Assembly (NCBI GenBank): GCA_026417195.1
Contig: JAOADS010000032.1
Location: forward strand, 1 to 15,182
From: Ignavibacteria bacterium
GTDB lineage: Bacteria; Bacteroidota; Ignavibacteria; Tepidaquicellales; OLB5
Length of the DNA stretch: 15,182 bases
Direction: 5' to 3'
Numbering within the stretch: position 1 is the first letter of the stretch; each line of letters opens with the position of its first letter. The translations under genes and the position numbers were made by a program. Under the pieces are notes generated by a model, which searched no databases, was not told where the DNA came from, and saw nothing but the letters and a program-made list of their open reading frames with translations. Shown piece after piece: positions 6,041 through 13,330 of this stretch.

Positions 6041-7756
6041 TTATTTCCTCTCTGTAACTCTGGCTACAGGATATCTCATATATTCATGTTCCCTTACAGT
6101 GTTGTCATATATGAATTTAAGCTGGAGATATGCATCGTTTCTGAATTTCTCGTCGTTTTCTTTCATTTTTTCGAATTCCTTTCTCAGACCGGGTTTTGAA
6201 TTCATCAGTGAGTCAGCAATATCCTCAAACAGATAGGGTTCAAAGTATTCCTTTTGCTGAAGTACTGCGTCAAAGAAATTCCAGTTGAAGTATGAATCAG
6301 GTGATTCCGGTTCAAGTACGTGGCAGATGAAGTTATCACTTTCCTGACCGGTATATATCAGATAATCTCCTTTATAAAACTTTCTTTTCTGAACAACGGT
6401 TTTAAGCTTGACATTTGAATGCAGATAATGACCTTCGAATGGCGGGTTTCTCGTGTCAAAAGACTCTATATAATAACTTTCAACCTCCATTTCGACATCT
6501 TCATCAAGCCGGTCCATTTCAATTCCGTTTAGTTTAAGTAACTCAATTACCTGCCACCAGCCCTGAGGAACTATGTAGGCAAAAGGTTTCTTTATCTTTG
6601 AGACCGGAATATAGTTATTAAAGAAATCAATAAGTTTCTCATAAGGAGAGTTTCTGTCATAATAAAGCCTTTCAAAACCAGTTATATTGCTTTTTTTGTA
6701 TTTTGCTTCATAGCCTTTAAAGAGATATTTTTCTGGATTTAAGGTATCAAGTCTGTATGAAGTAACATATTCCTGCTGTAACTTAGTCAGTTCGTCAGCT
6801 TTGATTTTATTCTGATGTATGATTTTATAATCACTCTCTGCAATTTCAATCAGGGATTTAAGAAATGCAACCTGAGCCTCTACTCTTTCTTCATGTGATT
6901 TCAGCATGTGAGATTCTGATATAAATCCTGTTGTGTTGAATAGGGCTGCATACCCGCTTGAATATCTGGGACTTTCCATAAAACCAACTATGCCACTGTC
7001 TGGCGTTGACCTGTAGTTATAAACATAGGGACATGTTTCGAAGCCTTTCTGTTTCATCTTTTTTTCAAATTCCGGAATAAGGCGATTTGTCAGATAATCA
7101 GAAAGTAAGGGATTGAGTTTATCTTTATGGGTTGCAATATAGGTCATCTTATAAGGATAATCAGCTCCGTCAGTTGTATGGGTATCAACAAAAAGATGAG
7201 GCTTCCACTTTCTGAATATTCTCACAAATGAACGGGCATTCTTTGTATCACATTTTATGAAATCGCGGTTAAGGTCTCTGTTCTGGGCATTCCCTCTGAA
7301 TCCGTATTCTAGTGGTCCGTTCTGATTAACCCTTGTAAAATTATTTCTGTTAAGCATACCGTCTATGTTGTATGCCGGTATTATCAGAACCACGACGTTT
7401 TCTGGAACTCCTTTTACTGCAAGTTCCCTTGCCAGTATCATTGATGCATCTATTCCGTCAGGCTCACCGGGGTGAATTCCGTTGTTGATGAGTATAAATA
7501 CCTTTCCGTCTTTTGATAATTCTTCAGGTTCAAAAATTTCATTTTCTGATATTATTACAAGGTGTAAAGCTTGACCTATATCTGTTTCCCCGGCTTCGGT
7601 TATTTTAACTGTCTGAAATTTTTCATCCAGCTCTTTGTAAAATCTGATACATTGGTCGTATGTTGTTGTAGTAAACCTGTTTTTTTCGAATGGAGTAGTG
7701 AGTTCCTGAGATACTGTAGTAAAGCAGATGAGTACAAGTAATATAAAGACTTTCAT
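6041..7756 (-). CDS. Secreted M14-family zinc metallocarboxypeptidase
   Basis: A 571-residue exported peptidase. A signal peptide (MKVFILLVLICFTTVSQ) is followed by an M14 domain at about 25-300. Zinc ligands are visible: His95 and Glu98 in NNGIHPGEPDG (91-101) and His193 in VDTHTTDGADY (190-200). The RDLNRD motif (160-165) supplies the substrate-carboxylate Asn-Arg pair, and Glu281 in TGFISESHM is the likely catalytic glutamate. The remaining 270 residues form a C-terminal domain with no motif I know, except that the EPESPDSYFNWNFFDAVLQQ segment recurs in Bacteroidota M14 proteins. It should trim C-terminal residues from peptides in the periplasm or outside. No sorting domain is seen at the end (VARVTERK). 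The gene stands alone, with divergent and convergent neighbours. Confidence 0.93.
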   Translation of the reverse strand: MKVFILLVLICFTTVSQELTTPFEKNRFTTTTYDQCIRFYKELDEKFQTVKITEAGETDIGQALHLVIISENEIFEPEELSKDGKVFILINNGIHPGEPDGIDASMILARELAVKGVPENVVVLIIPAYNIDGMLNRNNFTRVNQNGPLEYGFRGNAQNRDLNRDFIKCDTKNARSFVRIFRKWKPHLFVDTHTTDGADYPYKMTYIATHKDKLNPLLSDYLTNRLIPEFEKKMKQKGFETCPYVYNYRSTPDSGIVGFMESPRYSSGYAALFNTTGFISESHMLKSHEERVEAQVAFLKSLIEIAESDYKIIHQNKIKADELTKLQQEYVTSYRLDTLNPEKYLFKGYEAKYKKSNITGFERLYYDRNSPYEKLIDFFNNYIPVSKIKKPFAYIVPQGWWQVIELLKLNGIEMDRLDEDVEMEVESYYIESFDTRNPPFEGHYLHSNVKLKTVVQKRKFYKGDYLIYTGQESDNFICHVLEPESPDSYFNWNFFDAVLQQKEYFEPYLFEDIADSLMNSKPGLRKEFEKMKENDEKFRNDAYLQLKFIYDNTVREHEYMRYPVARVTERK

Positions 7757-7834
7757 AATTTGATTAGTAATTATTATAAAGTTTTACTAACTTAAACTTA
7801 TAAAAATTTACTTTAACAAAAAACTTTAATTATT

Positions 7835-8104
7835 ATGATAGAAACCTGGCTTTTGGTGGTAACATTGTTCCTTCCACGTATTGCGCTCCTGATTGCATAT
7901 CTCAGCGGACAGATACCACCTAATAATATTCCTTTTATAGGTGATCTTGTGCTTTATATTTTCCTTCCCCGGCTTTTAATGATAATTTACATCTACGATA
8001 ATCTTGGCTGGGAGAATCCCTGGTTCTGGATTCATATAGTTGTTGCTATATTGGTTTACACAAAAGGCTCACAGGAGACTTATAAAAGGAAATTCAAGAG
8101 GTAA
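7835..8104 (+). CDS. Small integral membrane protein, unknown
   Basis: An 89-residue hydrophobic protein with probably three membrane helices: about 3-23, 34-56 and 62-77. A short loop containing QIPPNN joins the first two, GWENPW joins the last two, and the C-terminal tail is strongly basic (YKRKFKR), so by the positive-inside rule the tail is cytoplasmic. I recognise no family. The ATG has an AT-rich leader and no Shine-Dalgarno sequence. It is divergent from the carboxypeptidase gene (78 nt between) and is followed about 50 nt later by an intrinsic terminator, which supports its being a real expressed gene. Confidence 0.72.
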   Translation: MIETWLLVVTLFLPRIALLIAYLSGQIPPNNIPFIGDLVLYIFLPRLLMIIYIYDNLGWENPWFWIHIVVAILVYTKGSQETYKRKFKR

Positions 8105-8152
8105 CCCCATAAACCAGCAATTAAATATTTCCTGTTAAAAAGCCCTATATAA

Positions 8153-8181
8153 AAAACCCGTTCCGGTTTGGAACGGGTTTT
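8153..8181. terminator. Bidirectional intrinsic terminator
   Basis: A perfect 12-bp stem (AAAACCCGTTCC / GGAACGGGTTTT) with a 5-nt loop. It lies between convergent genes and has T-rich sequence after the stem on both strands, so it can end both the small membrane-protein gene (+) and the lipoprotein gene (-). Confidence 0.9.
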
Positions 8182-8208
8182 GGTTAAATTAACCTCTTAT
8201 GGGAAACC

Positions 8209-9270
8209 TTACATTGAGGAAAAAGCAGTGTTTAAAGCATTTATGTGTGAGTTGTAGATACTTATGAAACTATTGTAATAATTAACCACAGTATTGAAAT
8301 TGTAACCGAAGTCAGATTTTGAGATCTTCCCGTCCTTGTGATCATTCATAAATTTTCTTGTCTCTTTAATGAAATTGCTTACTGCTCCTGAAAGCCCGTC
8401 TTCAAAATTGTATTTAAATATTTTAGTTCTGTCACTGAAGTTTGTGGACTGTATAGTTGTTTTTTCTTTCTCAAATCCTTTCTCAAGCTCATCTATGATT
8501 GCCAGAATCTCAGACTGGTTTTTACTGTCATAGTTATATGACTCAAGTTTCTCATAGAGTTCTTCCATAGTTTCCAAAGTGTTCTGATAGGAGTTAAGTA
8601 ATGTAGCAACGGCTTTTTTGTCCGGATCTTTTATATTTTCAACGTCCAGGCTTTGTCTTTTAGGTTTATATTTCTTAAGTGTACTGTTAAAATTACGGAA
8701 AGCTTCACGGTATTTTTCATCTGCCTCTTTCATTTGTTTATCATAGGTTTCAACCTTGGATAAATCCTCCTTGAACTTGCCATCTGCATAATATTCAACT
8801 ACCGGTTTTGCGGTCTCGTGAAGTTGTTCTGTGGCTTTAAGAAGATTCTTAAAACTTTCTTCAACTTCTTTCTGCATTTCCTTGTTAGCTGCTTTTAATT
8901 TCGACAGTTCGCCTCCGTCATAGAATGATCTTCTCTGTTCCTTGACTGCATTTTCAAGCTGAGTAACTGAAGTCTTTAAAAAAACTCCTGTTATTAAGGA
9001 ACTTTTTGTAACCGCCTTTGGATCACCTATGTCTGTAAGATAACTTTCATAAATCTTGTCACCAGCTGCCTGAAGTTTATTCAGAGCATCTATGTATTTG
9101 TTATAAAATTCAAGGTCAGTTGAAGATGTTGTTTCTTTGATCTCCTCAGTGGTTTCATTTCCTTCTTTGTCTTTTGATGAAAACTGTTTCTTAAGCTTAT
9201 CAACAAAAGAACAGCTCGAAACGATAAGAAGCACTACAATCAAAATTACTGAAAGTTTTAAATAAGACAT
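8209..9270 (-). CDS. Lipoprotein, DUF3829/YiiG-like
   Basis: A 353-residue lipoprotein. ATG 9270 is chosen because it starts a lipoprotein signal directly (MSYLKLSVILIVVLLIVSSC, lipobox ending at Cys20); an upstream in-frame start at 9318 would place 16 polar residues in front and lies upstream of the predicted promoter. After the anchor comes a Lys/Glu/Thr-rich linker (about 25-55), then a helical domain beginning FYNKYIDALNKLQAAGDKIY and ending with FNTVVNYYNSFISIYNSHIN. The pattern of long amphipathic helices with a 'YNKYIDALN' start and 'YN.....YN' end resembles the DUF3829 (YiiG) family, but the match is by eye. No catalytic residues are apparent; a structural or envelope-binding role is likely. 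The gene is monocistronic, between two terminators. Confidence 0.8.
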   Translation of the reverse strand: MSYLKLSVILIVVLLIVSSCSFVDKLKKQFSSKDKEGNETTEEIKETTSSTDLEFYNKYIDALNKLQAAGDKIYESYLTDIGDPKAVTKSSLITGVFLKTSVTQLENAVKEQRRSFYDGGELSKLKAANKEMQKEVEESFKNLLKATEQLHETAKPVVEYYADGKFKEDLSKVETYDKQMKEADEKYREAFRNFNSTLKKYKPKRQSLDVENIKDPDKKAVATLLNSYQNTLETMEELYEKLESYNYDSKNQSEILAIIDELEKGFEKEKTTIQSTNFSDRTKIFKYNFEDGLSGAVSNFIKETRKFMNDHKDGKISKSDFGYNFNTVVNYYNSFISIYNSHINALNTAFSSM

Positions 9271-9298
9271 AATTTTAAATTTTTGGTTAATTGAAAGC

Positions 9299-9306
9299 CA
9301 AAAATA
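9299..9306 (-). promoter_or_regulatory. -7 promoter element for the lipoprotein gene
   Basis: TATTTTTG on the minus strand matches TAnnTTTG, predicting a leader of about 20-25 nt before ATG 9270. The -33 region is only T-rich (no TTG at 19 nt), so support is modest. Confidence 0.35.
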
Positions 9307-9380
9307 ATAATTTATCATTAATTTAAAAAGATTGTAAAATATTTTTATTTGATTATTTATTTATAGTCAACGGAAGATTT

Positions 9381-9410
9381 AAAAAAAAAGCCTGTCATTT
9401 ATGACAGGCT
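9381..9410 (-). terminator. Intrinsic terminator of the kamA operon
   Basis: A 9-bp perfect stem AGCCTGTCA / TGACAGGCT with a 4-nt loop (extendable to 10 bp). On the minus strand it is followed at once by nine T residues (complement of A9 at 9381-9389). It lies 26 nt after the kamA stop codon. Confidence 0.92.
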
Positions 9411-9436
9411 AAGGAGAGTTAAAATAAACATTATGC

Positions 9437-10576
9437 TTAAAACAGACTCTCCTGAAATTCTTCTGCGATCTTCTTTCTGGTTTTCTTTTTGTGGCGTTTC
9501 TCTATGCTTCTTCCCCGTTTAAGAACTATATGTTCTTCCTGAACATCCGGATATTCAAAAACCTCATTTCGGAAATTTCTCAGTATTATTTTCTCCTTAT
9601 CTCTAGCAAGAACGTAATCAGGTAAGAGGGGAATTTTCCCTCCTCCGCCCGGAGCATCAATCACAAAATGCGGGACTGCAAGCCCTGAAATGTGACCTCG
9701 GAGATTATCCATTATCTCAAGTCCCACATCTATAGGTGTACGGAAATGATTTGCTCCCTTTGTTAAATCCGCCTGATAAATGTAATAAGGCCTTACTCTG
9801 ATTGCAAGAAGTTTTTTCATTAAGTCTTTCATTACTTCCGGATCGTCATTTACACCTTTGAGAAGAACTGTCTGACAGCCAACGGGACATCCTGCATCAA
9901 CCAGCATAGTGCATGCTTTTGTGCTTTCTGGAGTTATCTCCCATGGATGATTGAAATGTGTGTTAACGTAAATCGGATGATATTTTTTAAGCATGTTGCA
10001 AAGTTCCGGAGTAACCCTTTGAGGTAAAACACAGGGCATTTTAGTTCCAAGGCGGATTATCTGTATGTGAGGAATCTGTCTCAGTCTGATGAGAATTTTC
10101 TCAAGCATATGATCAGAAAGCATAAGCGGATCACCGCCAGATAAAATTACATCGTTTATTTCAGTATGTTCTTCAAGATACCGGAATGCACTTTCAAGTT
10201 CCTTCATGTTAATTTTACTGGAATCACCAACTTTTCGTTTACGAGTACAAAAACGACAGTATATACCACACTGACTTGTAGTCAGAAACAAAGCTCTGTC
10301 CGGATATCTGTGAGTTATATTGGGAACGGGGCTCATGGAATCCTCATTTAGCGGATCGTCAGGTGCATCTATATCATAAAGTTCTATTTCGTCAGGTACA
10401 ACCTGTTTCCAAATAGGATCTCCCGGATATCGAATCAGGCTCAGATAATACGGGTTCACCCGAGCCATGAAGAACTCATTCAGCCTTTCGGCAATTTCTC
10501 TTTTAAGGCCAAATTTTTCCACAAGTTGATCAACTGAACTGATGCTTTGTTTTAACAGATGCTGCCAGAGTTCCAT
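9437..10576 (-). CDS. kamA: Lysine 2,3-aminomutase (radical SAM, PLP-dependent)
   Basis: A 379-residue enzyme that converts L-lysine to beta-lysine. The radical-SAM cluster motif is CGIYCRFC (Cys103, 107, 110), followed by TRKRK with Arg112 where the family binds the substrate carboxylate. SGGDPL is at 146-151. The PLP lysine is Lys314 in PGGGGKIPLLPDY. Asp270 (YQADLTKGANHFRTP) and Asp308 (VIDAPGGGGK) match the two aspartates that hold the lysine side-chain amine in the clostridial enzyme, arguing against a glutamate 2,3-aminomutase. The tail is unusually basic (353-369, KRGRSIEKRHKKKTRKK). It is the last gene of a four-gene operon, with AAGGAG 11 nt before its ATG. No lysine-fermentation genes and no epmA or efp lie nearby. 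EpmB-like activity on EF-P cannot be excluded, but the operon suggests free beta-lysine. Confidence 0.93.
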   Translation of the reverse strand: MELWQHLLKQSISSVDQLVEKFGLKREIAERLNEFFMARVNPYYLSLIRYPGDPIWKQVVPDEIELYDIDAPDDPLNEDSMSPVPNITHRYPDRALFLTTSQCGIYCRFCTRKRKVGDSSKINMKELESAFRYLEEHTEINDVILSGGDPLMLSDHMLEKILIRLRQIPHIQIIRLGTKMPCVLPQRVTPELCNMLKKYHPIYVNTHFNHPWEITPESTKACTMLVDAGCPVGCQTVLLKGVNDDPEVMKDLMKKLLAIRVRPYYIYQADLTKGANHFRTPIDVGLEIMDNLRGHISGLAVPHFVIDAPGGGGKIPLLPDYVLARDKEKIILRNFRNEVFEYPDVQEEHIVLKRGRSIEKRHKKKTRKKIAEEFQESLF

Positions 10577-10614
10577 AATTTAATTAGCTCCTTGTTTTAT
10601 TTTTACCGTGTTTA

Positions 10615-11097
10615 TTACGGATTGTTGATATTTAGATACTTCCTGAATACGAAAAGGTCATCATCTTTTCTGTAAAAATCCTTTATAACAGTCTGAACTT
10701 CATATCCGTTTTTTTCATAAAACTTTCTTTCATTTTCATATTCAGGTTTACCGCTTGTTTCTATAAGCACTATTCTTCCTCCGGACTTAGCAAGATCTTC
10801 TTCCATGTATCTGATAAGCTTACTGCCGATGCCCTTTCCATGAACTTCAGGATCTACAGCTATCCAGTATAAATCATATGTCCAGTCTGTAAGTGGTCTT
10901 TTCCCGTAACAGATGTATCCGGACGGTTCGCCGTTATTTTCATAAACATATATTATATAATCCTGCTGAGATTTATTATTAAGATAAACATCAAGCAATT
11001 CAGTTGCTATTTTAATTTCTTCATTGTTAAAGTGATTTGTTCTTATCAATATATTTACAATCTTTTCTTTGTCAGAATGAATAAGTTTCCTTATCAT
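10615..11097 (-). CDS. GNAT-family N-acetyltransferase
   Basis: A 160-residue single GNAT domain that should transfer an acyl group from acetyl-CoA to an amine. Motif A is WIAVDPEVHGKGIGSKLI (78-95), with the pyrophosphate loop H-G-K-G-I-G at 86-91. Motif B is ERKFYEKNGYEV (123-134). The C-terminal part (IKDFYRKDDDLFVFRKYL, 138-155) forms the last strands; a 'DFY...DD..V/F' ending of this kind occurs in GNATs I associate with ATP-grasp neighbours, but this is memory only. It is about 120 residues shorter than archaeal beta-lysine acetyltransferase (AblB) and does not look like its direct orthologue. It sits 7 nt after the second ATP-grasp gene and 38 nt before kamA. Probable substrates are beta-lysine or the ligase product. 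Confidence 0.88.
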   Translation of the reverse strand: MIRKLIHSDKEKIVNILIRTNHFNNEEIKIATELLDVYLNNKSQQDYIIYVYENNGEPSGYICYGKRPLTDWTYDLYWIAVDPEVHGKGIGSKLIRYMEEDLAKSGGRIVLIETSGKPEYENERKFYEKNGYEVQTVIKDFYRKDDDLFVFRKYLNINNP

Positions 11098-11104
11098 TTA
11101 AATC

Positions 11105-12178
11105 TTAATAACAGACTCCCCATCTCTTCAGGGCAAATTTTATAATCTGCTGAATGAGATAGCTGTACTCCCATCCGAAAGCCTTTGCACTTCTTGTGAA
11201 ACCTGTATCCTCCGGAACATCACTTGCTATGTCAGGGTTAGGGTTTAGTTCAAGAACATACGGAACTCCGTCTTTATATCTCATATCGACCCTTGCGTAA
11301 TCGCATGCACCAAGCAGTCTGTAAACTTTTTTCGCTGTATCTGTTATAATTTTAATATCAGTTTCGCTGAGGTTTTCAGCCGGACACACTGCCTTTGTTT
11401 TTGTAAATTCAACAGTCTTATACATCCACTTGGCATTGTATGTTATTATCCTCGGATATTCTTCGGGAAGTCCGGTAAAGTCAATTTCACTAATTGGAAA
11501 AGTTATGAGTTCTTCATTTCCAACAACGGAAACGTTTATTTCCCTTCCGTCAATATATTCTTCAACAAGTGCGGGCTGTTTATGTTCATCAAGGATGTAT
11601 TCCACCCGTTTTCTCAGAGCATTTTCGTCCCTAACTACTGATTCGTTATCAATTCCTATGCTGGCATCTTCTCTGGAAGGTTTAACTATCATCGGGAAAC
11701 GGTATCCGTTAAGTTCAAATGATGAAGTGTTTACAACGAAATGTTTTGCTGTAGGAATTCCGTGTTGATTCAGAATTGCTTTGACAAGAGGTTTATTAAG
11801 CGCAAGCCCAAGTGTGAAAGCTCTAGATCCGGTGTAGGGAATTTTCATTAATTCAAACAGACCGGCTATATTCATCTCCTGTGTGGGATCTCCGTCAACT
11901 GATTCGCAGAGATTAAAAATTATATCGGGACGGTTTTCTCTTAGTTCATCAATAAGTTTATTTATGTCAAGGGCAACAGGAATAATTTTCGTATTATGCT
12001 CAAGTGGTTCAAGCGCTCTTTCAACACTTCTTACTTCATCAAGTACACCATATTCGCTCATATCAACAGCTTCCGGAATCTCATCAATATTAACATCAGA
12101 ATTTTCAAAAACCGGTCCCTTAGCATACTGCACAGGATCATTAAATATGATTGATATGTTTAATTTTCTATCTTGCAT
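11105..12178 (-). CDS. D-Ala-D-Ala-ligase-like ATP-grasp enzyme, second paralogue
   Basis: A 357-residue ATP-grasp ligase that should join a carboxylate to an amine through an acyl-phosphate. The core is intact: IVKPSREDASIGI (164-176; Lys166 binds ATP), VEEYIDGREINVSVVG (205-220), ARVDMR (295-300; Arg296, Asp298) and VLELNPNPDI (308-317; Glu310 and Asn312 for Mg). By alignment by eye with E. coli DdlB, all of the Glu15-Ser150-Tyr216 triad is missing: no GGxSxE at the N-terminus, Ala172 for Ser150, and Trp251 (TYNAKW) for Tyr216. It is therefore not a standard peptidoglycan Ddl. The ATG lies inside the end of the upstream paralogue (11-nt overlap). There is a second Ddl-like domain directly upstream, so the pair may act in sequence or as a heterodimer. 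Confidence 0.88.
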   Translation of the reverse strand: MQDRKLNISIIFNDPVQYAKGPVFENSDVNIDEIPEAVDMSEYGVLDEVRSVERALEPLEHNTKIIPVALDINKLIDELRENRPDIIFNLCESVDGDPTQEMNIAGLFELMKIPYTGSRAFTLGLALNKPLVKAILNQHGIPTAKHFVVNTSSFELNGYRFPMIVKPSREDASIGIDNESVVRDENALRKRVEYILDEHKQPALVEEYIDGREINVSVVGNEELITFPISEIDFTGLPEEYPRIITYNAKWMYKTVEFTKTKAVCPAENLSETDIKIITDTAKKVYRLLGACDYARVDMRYKDGVPYVLELNPNPDIASDVPEDTGFTRSAKAFGWEYSYLIQQIIKFALKRWGVCY

Positions 12179-13262
12179 TGTTTAATCCATATCTCTGAAT
12201 TGCAAGATTGAGAACAGTCTGAATAAGAGTGTTGTAATCCATGCCAGCTTCTCTTGCAGCTTTAGGGAAACATGAATTATCATCGGGATCTGGTAATATT
12301 CCCGGGAGTGGATTGATTTCAATTATATATGGTTTACCACGCCGGTCACATCTCACATCCATCCTTGCCCAGTCTCTTATTCTTAATGCTTTATATGATT
12401 TAATACAGATTTCTTCTATCTGTGATCTGAGATTTTCACTTATATCAGCAGGACACCTGAAAATATCCAGTTTATTCTCACGCGTATCAAAAAACCATTT
12501 CACCTCATATGAATAAATTTTCGGAAAATCCTGTGGTAGTGAATCAAGATTAATTTCAATTATTGGCAGAACCTTAACATTATCTCCGTTACCTAAAAGT
12601 GCCACAGTAAATTCCCTTCCATCCAGATATTCCTCTATTATAGAGGGCTGAGAGTAATTTTCCCTTATCCTTGTAATTTCAGCATTTAACTCTTCTCTGC
12701 TATGAACAAGGCTGCTATTATATATGCCTTTTGAAGAACCTTCGTGGAGAGGCTTAACAAATACAGGAAATTTCAGTTTGTTACAGCCGTTAACTGAGGA
12801 ATCTGATATGAAAAATGATGGTGTGGGAATGCCATAATATGAGAGAATTTCCTTGCAGCGGGATTTATCGTGGCAGTTTCCTATTGTTATCGGATCGCTT
12901 GCAGTGTACGGAATATTAAGCATTTCCAGAATAGCCGGAATGTAGGACTCACGTGATGCACCGCCTGAACCTTCAGCCATATTAAAAACTATATCAGGTC
13001 TGTGTTCACGTAACATTCCGAAAGCATCTTCATCAGCCTCTATTCTTATTACGTGATGTCCTGCAAGTGAAATAGCATTTTCAACTGCAGATACTGTCTC
13101 CTCATCGTCCCACTCTGCATAAACATCTGAAAGACGGCTTGAGTAGTTGCTGATGAGATTTTCGTCAATGTATTTTTTTTCTCTTAAAGAATCTGCAACA
13201 GCAACTTCAGAAGTTTTTTTTATGTTGTAGGTTAAACCTACTTTCAAAAATTTTTTTCGCAT
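12168..13262 (-). CDS. D-Ala-D-Ala-ligase-like ATP-grasp enzyme, first paralogue
   Basis: A 364-residue ATP-grasp ligase and the first gene of the operon. Visible core motifs are FVKPLHEGSSKGI (168-180; Lys170), IIEEYLDGREFTVALLG (208-224), ARMDVR (299-304; Arg300, Asp302) and IIEINPLPGI (313-322; Glu315, Asn317). The N-terminal domain has VFNMAEGSGGASRESYIP (92-109) and NIPYTAS, analogous to the Ddl 'HG..GEDG..QG' segment but altered. Ser176 matches DdlB Ser150, yet Tyr216 is replaced by Trp256 (YSYEVKW) and no GGxSxE is seen, so the second-substrate pocket should differ. ATG 13262 is the first start possible (in-frame TGA just before it). It is preceded by a Shine-Dalgarno sequence set apart by a hairpin. 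Related to the downstream paralogue but clearly diverged. Confidence 0.88.
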   Translation of the reverse strand: MRKKFLKVGLTYNIKKTSEVAVADSLREKKYIDENLISNYSSRLSDVYAEWDDEETVSAVENAISLAGHHVIRIEADEDAFGMLREHRPDIVFNMAEGSGGASRESYIPAILEMLNIPYTASDPITIGNCHDKSRCKEILSYYGIPTPSFFISDSSVNGCNKLKFPVFVKPLHEGSSKGIYNSSLVHSREELNAEITRIRENYSQPSIIEEYLDGREFTVALLGNGDNVKVLPIIEINLDSLPQDFPKIYSYEVKWFFDTRENKLDIFRCPADISENLRSQIEEICIKSYKALRIRDWARMDVRCDRRGKPYIIEINPLPGILPDPDDNSCFPKAAREAGMDYNTLIQTVLNLAIQRYGLNNAR

Positions 13263-13264
13263 TC

Positions 13265-13293
13265 ACCCGCAATCAGCGGGTATATACTCCTTT
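13265..13293 (-). promoter_or_regulatory. Shine-Dalgarno sequence with an intervening hairpin
   Basis: On the minus strand AAAGGAG (13293-13287) lies 24 nt before ATG 13262, too far for normal initiation. In between, ACCCGC-TGATT-GCGGGT (13281-13265) forms a 6-bp GC-rich hairpin of 17 nt. Folding it leaves 7 nt of unpaired spacing, which is optimal. No other start codon lies 5-10 nt after the AAAGGAG. Confidence 0.6.
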
Positions 13294-13299
13294 ATGTAT

Positions 13300-13324
13300 T
13301 TTTTTAAGAACAGCTCTTAAAAAA
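13300..13324. repeat. AT-rich inverted repeat at the operon transcription start
   Basis: TTTTTTAAGA (13300-13309) and TCTTAAAAAA (13315-13324) are perfect 10-bp arms around ACAGC. The repeat begins at the transcription start predicted from the promoter upstream, so it would be either a 5' stabilising hairpin in the mRNA or an operator. Confidence 0.5.
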
Positions 13325-13330
13325 TTTCTG

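Noticed and set aside
9437..10576. KamA as EpmB acting on elongation factor P
   Set aside because: No epmA or efp gene is nearby and the operon partners are ligases and an acetyltransferase. It is not excluded, only less favoured.
10615..11097. Calling the GNAT the beta-lysine acetyltransferase AblB
   Set aside because: It is one 160-residue GNAT domain, far shorter than AblB, with no AblB-specific feature I can point to. Neighbouring kamA alone is not enough.
11105..13262. Calling either ATP-grasp gene ddl (peptidoglycan D-Ala-D-Ala ligase)
   Set aside because: No GGxSxE is visible, the Tyr216 position is Trp in both, the two occur in tandem, and the neighbours are not cell-wall genes.
13263..13330. 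Lysine riboswitch or T-box leader in front of the kamA operon
   Set aside because: The leader predicted from the promoter is only about 60 nt, too short for either, and shows no T-box or lysine-riboswitch-like structure.
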